Shown here piece by piece: positions 57,176 to 64,000 of a stretch of 64,000 nt of DNA. The position numbers and the translations under genes were made by a program. The stretch is taken from assembly GCF_001039355.2 (NCBI RefSeq), contig NW_019774180.1, forward strand, positions 980,373 through 1,044,372, in the 5' to 3' direction. The stretch's first letter is position 1. Every line of letters starts with the position of its first letter. The notes below the pieces were generated by a model, which was not told the DNA's origin, did not search any database, and saw nothing but the letters and a program-made list of their open reading frames with translations. The stretch comes from Lingula anatina. Taxonomy: Eukaryota; Brachiopoda; Lingulata; Lingulida; Lingulidae.

Positions 57176-57416
57176 GAAAAAATCATCACTGTACTGCACG
57201 ATTTTTGAAACAACTGATCTCGAAATCTACAATCGGCAATCCTCGGCTGACTCCGCTATACTTCATACAAATTTTTTGCCAATACCCTTACAAATTTATA
57301 TAGTTTTTTTTATCATTTGATACATGCAGGACATATAAATGAAACACTATGCAAATAAACTTTCCACTTTACTTATATGTGAACATATACATATCTAGAA
57401 GACGTATTTACATGTA

Positions 57417-59765
57417 CAAGTATAATGTACCAGTAAACAAGTGCAAAACAATTAAACAGTTAAGTACGTATATGCTGATCAAACATCACTGTCCATTATC
57501 CTCATCTCCCTCTGATTCCTCTTCGTCCAAATCAGAGATTGGTATCCCAAGCTTAAGGCAATTTGCAGTTGTAAAGACACTAAGTTTGAACATGTTCTTG
57601 TCAAACTTAAATGGTGTTTCAGTAACCTTGACTTTGAAAGTTCTCTGTCTGGAACATAACTCTGTATGTCCATCTGTTTTAGGGCATTTACCATGGTAAT
57701 AAGATCGGTTTTTTCATCTCTTTTCTTATGACTGGTTCCTTTCTCTTTTATTTTCAAAGCTCTGTCAAAGTTGGCCGAAATATCACTGATAACAGGAACT
57801 GCCTTTGAGATGGTCACTATGGCATGTTCAATCTTGTTTGCACCTAAGCCCCTGATTAGATGTTTTAATACTCCGACTTGATTTTCCTTCTCCATGTCTG
57901 CAGCTTTATTCTTACCTTTGCCTTCTTTTGGGTTCACATAAGATGATAAGCGCACACGCATTGACAGTCTTGGTGAGAACATCACTTCAGTTTTAAGAAT
58001 ATAATCTATGCATTCAACAAAGTACTTCGATAGAGCACTGTGACTATAAAAGAATGGTATCATCATTTTTAGTATCACATTTGTGCGATAAATGTCTCTT
58101 TCTTTGATCATGTCTTTGAAGTTCAGTACAACAATGCCACTGCATAAAGTTGCGCACATAGTTGTTCAAGTCGTCTGATGGAGACTGCATTACTGTAATG
58201 TTGATCACTCCATTTTCAGTTGGCAAGCATACTCTAGCCTGTCTTTGTACAAATGTTCTCTTTGGGAATTGATAAGACATAACTTTTGTTATTTACACAT
58301 AATGGAAATGAGATGGCATTTCCCTCAATTTTGCTTGTAACATGCACTGTGGTTCCTGTAGGTGAAACCGAAACCTCCAACTCCACTGTCTTAAGATTTA
58401 TTCCGTCATCCTGCATGGAAAAATAGTTAAGAATAAGATTTCTAGTAATCAATTAATTAAATGGAAATACTAGTAAATCTATAAAATCTTGAAAAAGGCA
58501 TATATACATCAAGCTGAAAATGAGCTAAACTACAGTTCAGGATCTCCTCCATTAGAGCATCAAAGATTTCCTCTTTTCGTTTGTTTTGCATATATACTAT
58601 GTGTTGTTTTTAAGCAAATGATGTTTAGGACTATCCTCTGTGTTTTCCATTTTGAACAATTTCATGGCAAGAACCAGAAGATACGCCTTCCCTACTAGTA
58701 GTACAAAATCTTCATGTGCCTAAAATATATAATAAAATATAAGAAATTGAAAGAAAAGATTTAGGATACCTTTGATGTACAATTTTAAGCAATATGGATG
58801 CAATGTTAATGCACTGTGCTAATTCCAATATATCCCTTCAACTTTTTATTGGGTGATATATAACAAATCTATTGAAAAATACCTCTGATTAATGTACATA
58901 TAAATGAAAGTCCATGACTACACCCTTGCCTTTTACTTAATGCTGATGTGATTTAAGAAATTTTAAGGAAAGTTTTCATGAAATTACTACATTTACTAAC
59001 CTCGAACCTGCTTTTCACTTGACCATTTACATTTGTTCTTTGGATGAGCAGTTTCATATTTGCTAGAGTTGTAGCATCTTGGCCACATTCTGTTGAAAAA
59101 AATCTTTTGAATAACTTCTGAAAAATAAAATACTTTACTTATTTAATATCATAATGTTATCAAATGTTACCAAAACATCCTCAATGTTACCATTTAAAAT
59201 ATGCAATATTCAAATTGTTTTCAATCATACATTAAAGTTAAATAGCTAAATATTTTAATCAAATTAACGGTTCAAAATTAGATTATAGCAATTAACCTCC
59301 AGAAAATCCATCAAGGTGTGAAACATTTCCACTATTATTGGATGGAGATGCCCCAGTCTTTCTGTTTGTGTATAACATCCTCTTCTTAAGTTCTTGGCAC
59401 ACAGAAGAGTTTGGCTAATTGTTAACATATATGTATCTCAAACTGGCTGAAGCCATAAATCAGTCACATACATTTTATTGGTTTGGTTCTGATTTTTCTT
59501 TCGAGAATTTTATTATTTTTTTCATGTATACATGCACACACTGCAGATTTACATTGACTATTAGCAGCTGTCTAGTGTCATTGCCAATTGTACTGTATAA
59601 GTCAATATCAAGAAAATTACCTAAGAAATCTTCAACTACATCCCGATAATGTTCATCTATAGTCTTCTTTTGGGTGAGAGAGTGCAACCTCCTGGTTGAT
59701 GAGGCACAGAGTAAACAGGAATTCAATGGGATGAGTTTTTGCGGAATTTCTGATTCTATCAATGA
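57417..59765 (-). pseudogene. DUF6589-like gene, spliced and frameshifted
   Basis: Pieces in minus-strand order: a zinc-finger-like start (CLLCASSTRRLHSLTQKK, about 59710-59622, donor GTAATT); an exon at 59001-59085 (CGQDATTLANMKLLIQ); a charged piece at 58700-58530 with internal stops; an exon opening at 58411 (DDGINLKTVELEVSVS); then 58280-57479 in at least three frames, with KERDIYRTNVILKMMIPFFY, SPRLSMRVRLSSYVNPKEGK, KNKAADMEKENQVGVLKHLI and RGLGANKIEHAIV. The block NP-GKGKN-AADME-EN-LIRGLGANK-E-AI matches my memory of DUF6589, a family found in high-copy, transposon-like genes of hydra, corals, molluscs and lancelets, with unknown function. A final frame ends SDLDEEESEGDEDNGQ and stop at about 57490. 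Frame changes near 58255, 58150 and 57655 suggest decay or base errors. Confidence 0.55.
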
Positions 59766-59983
59766 TCATGTGCACTTCACGTTTGATTATCACATGAGCA
59801 AAAACTAATATAGTGTAGCACTGACCATACACATTATACATGAATATCTAAGGCATTCCTTTGATTAAAGAGATACTCATTAAGTACTTTTAAGGGCGAC
59901 ATCATGTCCCTTCACTTTGTGACCAGACAGTATTATGGACCTGTCTGTCCAGTTTTAAAATGCTAGAGATGTGTCATGGCAGG

Positions 59984-60277
59984 TCATTTCTGACCCTGCC
60001 CTGTAATTACCAAAATGATCATGAAATCAGTTTTCTCTACCTTTTCACTTGCTCTAGGTAAACATGCTGAATCGTACTTCCCAAACTGAAATGTGCTTTG
60101 TCGTGATTCTTCACCCGTCTCCTTAATAAAATTGTCTTCCCTCTCAGCATTTTTAACATCCCCACTAGACATTCTAACATGTAACTGTTCACTATGTCTT
60201 TTCCAGATCATTCCATTCACTTTCACCTGGTATGTCAGGGGACCTTCTATTTCTGTATGATTTCCCCTTTGACCCAT
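59984..60277 (-). pseudogene. Ty3/Gypsy integrase C-terminal fragment (GPY/F-like)
   Basis: The frame contains EGPLTYQVKVNGMIWKRHSE then QLHVR, the GPY/F-type segment that follows the integrase core in Ty3/Gypsy pol. It lies downstream of the core fragment at 60591-60850 on the same strand, separated by frame breaks. Non-functional. Confidence 0.7.
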
Positions 60278-60590
60278 TTCTCACTTCCTCTTTAGACTTT
60301 AGCATGTACTTTTTCCACCCACTTCAAAGTACTATGTTTTCTTCCTCTATCATTTGACTCAATTTGCTTGTGAATCTTTTCTTTTACATGCATTTTCCAA
60401 TTGGGACGCACTCAATCTAAACAATTGCGCAACTGTCTTTTCATGAACATAACTGCTGGAGTTTCACCAGTGACTGAATGTGCTGCATTTCTTTAAGCAA
60501 ACATAAATCTATCTAGCTTGAATTGTGCAGACCCTTTTTCATTTCATGATGCACGTAATCCCCGTTTAAGAGATTGAACAAATCTTTCCC

Positions 60591-60850
60591 CTATAAACCA
60601 TTGGTACTTGGATGATACAGTGCGCTAAATTTATGGTTAATACCATTCTCCTTCATGAAATTTTGAAATTCTTCTGATGTGAACTGGCTACCGTTATCAG
60701 AAACTAATATCTGTGGTAGACCTGTACGACTAAAAAGAGTGCACAACACTGCTATAGTTCTATCTGAAGTACTTGAGGGCATCGTATGGGCATCGATAAC
60801 TACCAGATAGGTACGATCTTCAAATAGTCCTTTCCCATGACAGAATCATC
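60591..60850 (-). pseudogene. Ty3/Gypsy retrotransposon integrase core, broken
   Basis: It shows TYLVVIDAH (first catalytic Asp region), then after a short deletion TSDRTIAVLCTLFSRTGLPQ and LVSDNGSQFTSEEFQNF (second Asp, DNGxQF) and YHPSTNGL, where a stop falls just before the segment that should carry the catalytic Glu. Similarity continues out of frame to about 60400. No reverse transcriptase or protease is visible nearby, so the copy is heavily deleted as well as frameshifted. Confidence 0.8.
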
Positions 60851-60874
60851 GCAAAAACCTTTGGGTGTCAAACG

Positions 60875-61945
60875 TTCATTGAAATATTCTGTTACTTGGT
60901 TAATTGTCACAATTTGTCAAATTAAATTTTGTGAATCATATCTCACAACAAGTACTGTACTCACGGGAAAACAACAAAAGCATCCTTTCCCATGACAGAA
61001 TCGACTGCATAAACAAACTTGCACTTAATTATTTGTACTGGAAGGTACGTTGCAGGACCCTCCTGTTCAAACAGGGTTATGTGCCACACTTCGACAGTTC
61101 TACCAAACATTATTTAATTCTATCTTCAAGGCGTTTAAACCAATTGGCCTTGGCTATAATATGACGTTTTTCTCTTCCATCAATGATGATGGAATGTTCT
61201 AAAAACTTAGGTGTGAGGTCATCATACGTAACAGCAGAATACACCAACTGACTTTTGTAGTTAGGTTTTCTAAACTGCAGTGTTACTCCATACCTCTTTT
61301 GAAGTTTACCTTCTCCCTTCCCAACCAGTCTCACTGCATGAGCCACGGTGGGGTATTGAATTGATGAGTGCTCCAGGTTAATGCCATCATCAGCTGTAAG
61401 GGCACTGTTCTCTGTTGAACATTCGGCATATCAAACTTTTCTGGGTATTTTCCTTCCTTATGATTCCATTAGATGGGATCTTGGGTCGCAGGTGAATAGC
61501 TTATAAGTGGGGACTATCACTTCCCCAGCGAAACTTGTAGGTCGCTCTTGCAAGTCTCTGTACACTTTATTGAAGAGAATAACGGATACCCACTGGTACA
61601 TCTCCACTAGCTGGCCAGTCTTCACTGTGTTTGCGAAGTAGTTGAAAAGCCCACTTTGGTTCAATTTGCCCATCGCAACTTAGTAATTATGGGTATGTTT
61701 GCCGTAGCCCACTGGATTTGTGAGACTTTCTCCATTTTCATTTTCTTTGGTCCACTCCTAATCACCACTGATGTGGTCGTTGTCTTTGGTACCATTATAT
61801 TCCTCATTACTCTCAAAGGTTTCATGATATGTTTGCACTCAGTATTAACATTTTTATCTTTTAACTTTGGGTATGGAATGTTCATTGATATATTCTGTTA
61901 CTTGGTCAATTGCCACAATTTTGTCAATTTAAATTTTGTGAATTT
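60875..61945 (-). pseudogene. Degenerate ORFs of unidentified element with internal direct repeat
   Basis: Minus-strand frames at 61673-61458 (LFNYFANTVKTGQLVEMYQW) and 61346-61110 (LVYSAVTYDDLTPKFLEHSI) look protein-like but are short and broken, and I cannot assign them. A roughly 60-bp sequence (ATATTCTGTTACTTGGT(T/C)AATTG...) occurs at 60882-60942 and 61887-61945 in direct orientation, bounding about 1 kb. Position suggests part of the same decayed retroelement cluster. Confidence 0.35.
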
Positions 61946-61984
61946 TCAAATTCAAATGATATGTGTCAAAATAATGTTTTTGCC

Positions 61985-62085
61985 TGTAAACATTAGCAAC
62001 AAGCTATATTTTAGGTAGAAGCAGGATGCTTTTCTGGGCCTATCACCAGACAACAAATAGAGGAAAAGTCAGTTTCTGTACTATG
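61985..62085. repeat. Dispersed direct repeat, copy 2
   Basis: Partner of 50206-50300 (AGCAACAAGCTATATTTTAG..., CTATCACCAGACAACAAA). Confidence 0.7.
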
Positions 62086-62091
62086 TCAAGG

Positions 62092-62094
<3 letters not shown>

Positions 62095-62138
<44 letters not shown>
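62095..62138. repeat. (TA)n microsatellite
   Basis: About 22 TA units following the dispersed repeat. Confidence 0.95.
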
Positions 62139-62142
<4 letters not shown>

Positions 62143-62605
62143 TACAGACATCTGCTCATATTTGTTTTATATGCAATACTGTAAATTGATCACAGATATA
62201 TTTTATTTCAATTTTGCATTATTATATTTTATTTCAATCTTGCATTTTTTGCATTAAAATTTCATTAAACAATGAAAATAGATATTTTGTTGTTGTGTGC
62301 TTGGCATTCATTTGCATAAAATATAAGGGAGGTGTACTGACTGTATTCCATATACATTTGACATTGGCAGCTTTTGGAATCATTTAGCCTCTTCCATTTG
62401 AAAGTTCCACATGTCTTAAAGTCAACATACTAAGCTGATTTCTTATTCACAGTCAAGATAACACAAATATTGCTTCTGATGGTGCATAGTTTTTAAATGA
62501 GCATCTTGGCCTTTATGCTGCATTGTTCACAGCTCATACCTCTGAGGAGAATAATATGTACTAAACTTATTGCAGTTATTTCTAAATTTGCCAACAACTC
62601 GTTTC

Positions 62606-63876
62606 TCATGTTATGTCCTCCATGGATCCATAAAGCCCCATGTTGACTCCCTGATTGATTATGTCTGGCAATGTACCTAACAAAAAACAGAAAGCTTAAA
62701 TAAACAATCATAGACACAAACTGAATTATTTGTGAATAACAAAATTTTATAGACATTAAGGCTTCGTTCACATGCAATGTCTATTTTCTATTTTCTATTT
62801 TCGGTATGTCTTATGATCACGCTCTGTGCCCTGAACATCCCGCGGCGTAATTACTGGCAGCGCGAGCCAGTTACTTATAAGAAGCCAGTAATTACGCCGC
62901 GGGATATTCAGGGCACAGAGCGTGATCATAAGACATACCGAAAATAGAAAATAGAAAATAGACATTGCATGTGAACGAAGCCTAAGACTGATGTCTTTTG
63001 GCATATCAATTTAATAATTCTGAATCCATGTATTCTGGGTTTTGGTGACCAATCTCAGAAAACTGTGAGATAATTTCTAACAAGGAGCTAAATTTAGGAT
63101 TTTTTTATGTTTACTTCATCCCTCTGCTGTCTTCACCACAAACACTTAAGAAAGGTTAGCCACGTGTCATAAGTTGTAATTGCGTGGTCTGGCAATATAT
63201 TATGTACTAACAAAAGCCACCACATCTTGAGTGGAAATGTGCCTAAAAGATCTGTTTGATGAAAAAAAAAAAAAAAACAATATATCAGGTGCAGCAATGT
63301 ATAGTATGTGAATGTGTTTGGTATTCCTACCTGTTGGAGGATCTTGAAGGAAAGGATCGCTGGTGAATGCTATAACAGGTTGATGGTTCAGCTTCAGTTC
63401 CTCATCAAGATTTTCTAAAGACCTAAAAGAAATCATCAAATTTCAAATTACTTAGTGACAGTGAAAACATTCTAAATAAGGAACTATAATTTTATTAGTT
63501 TTCATACAGCATGAAAAGACAACTTTTTTAAATTTTGACATGAGGTGTCTAATTTGTAAACTTCCAAAAATGTATAAACTTTATATCCATGCCAGCAAGT
63601 TATGATAATGTGACACACATATCACCATAATCATTAATTTCTTAATTTGTTTTCTCAATATAACCTGGATTAACATGTATCACTGACTACCTAATTATCT
63701 CATAGTATACTTAAACTTTATGATTTTTCGTTTTCAGAATAAAGGCAAAATTAAACTTAATTTTCAGAATATAAGAAAACCTATACTTACTCAAAGCTTC
63801 CATAGTTATTGTCAGGTAGTTTTACTTGCAAAAATGAGATAACTGATTTAGGAATCTTTTCATTGGCTAAAACTCC
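62606..63876 (-). CDS. 3-prime end of unidentified gene (three visible exons)
   Basis: Three phase-consistent exons: 63791-63876 (GVLANEKIPKSVISFLQVKL then PDNNYGSF), 63331-63422 (SLENLDEELKLNHQPVIAFT then SDPFLQDPPT) and 62606-62676 (TLPDIINQGVNMGLYGSMED, IT, stop). Acceptors TTTTTTAG, TTTTAG and TTTGTTAG; donors GTAAG and GTAGG. A further donor (AG|GTAATG on the minus strand) sits at the extreme right end, so the gene continues beyond 64000. I do not recognise the protein; the tail is polar with no clear domain. Confidence 0.65.
62760..62982. mobile_element. Near-perfect palindromic MITE (PIF/Harbinger-like, TAA target duplication)
   Basis: 223 bp. The left arm 62760-62858 and right arm 62884-62982 are 99-bp inverted repeats with one mismatch; the loop is 25 bp. 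It is flanked by TAA on both sides (62757-62759 and 62983-62985... read as TTAA|GGCTTCG and CGAAGCC|TAAG). Ends starting GG with a 3-bp TAA duplication fit PIF/Harbinger elements. It lies in the 3-prime flank of the DUF/Gypsy cluster, immediately inside the intron between the last two exons of the right-edge gene. Confidence 0.85.
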
Positions 63877-64000
63877 CTAAAAAATATACACAACATGGTT
63901 ATCAAATATTAACAATGTCATTAACACCAGAAAATATTTAGAAACTTTTAGAAAACTCGATATGCATATATGAAGGAAATAAAATCATAATTCATTACCT

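Overview
The window is metazoan nuclear DNA: AT-rich, intron-dense, with GT-AG introns, many microsatellites and MITEs. Gene content and repeat types (161-bp tandem-core elements ending in a hairpin, a DUF6589-like gene, Ty3/Gypsy remnants) suggest a marine invertebrate. A lophotrochozoan, perhaps a bivalve, is my best guess, but nothing here fixes the species.

The left 45 kb is one large minus-strand gene, the DMXL1/DMXL2 (rabconnectin-3 alpha, yeast Rav1) orthologue. It starts at 44758 and runs off the left edge. I placed 35 coding exons whose phases chain without a break (about 2,950 codons). The C-terminal WD40 part lies beyond position 1, and one small exon, expected between 40254 and 36113, was not found. 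Divergently, 305 bp away, lies a complete six-exon DTWD2 gene (45064-48110, plus strand, 271 aa), a tRNA acp3U transferase. From memory these two genes are also neighbours in vertebrates, so this looks like conserved head-to-head linkage with a shared promoter.

The promoter, DMXL exons 1-2 and DTWD2 exon 1 occur twice (copy A 38664-42129, copy B 42131-45262). The copies are nearly identical and the joins are single N bases. All four Ns in the window sit at the end or boundary of such a direct repeat, so I read these as two haplotypes placed in series by the assembler. The pair still shows real variation: copy A carries a 337-bp TTAA-flanked MITE that copy B lacks, 33 bp from a DMXL splice acceptor.

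From 48.1 to 62.6 kb the DNA is repeat-rich. It holds a long TG run, an approximately 90-bp minisatellite, a 193-codon ORF with a faint retroelement Env-like look, an unidentified spliced minus-strand gene (51.4-54.1 kb), a frameshifted DUF6589-like gene (57.4-59.8 kb), a broken Ty3/Gypsy integrase (60.0-60.9 kb) and a near-perfect 223-bp palindromic MITE (62760-62982). The last three coding exons of an unidentified gene enter from the right edge on the minus strand (stop at 62606). I saw no CRISPR array, no RNA gene and no convincing new multi-gene system.
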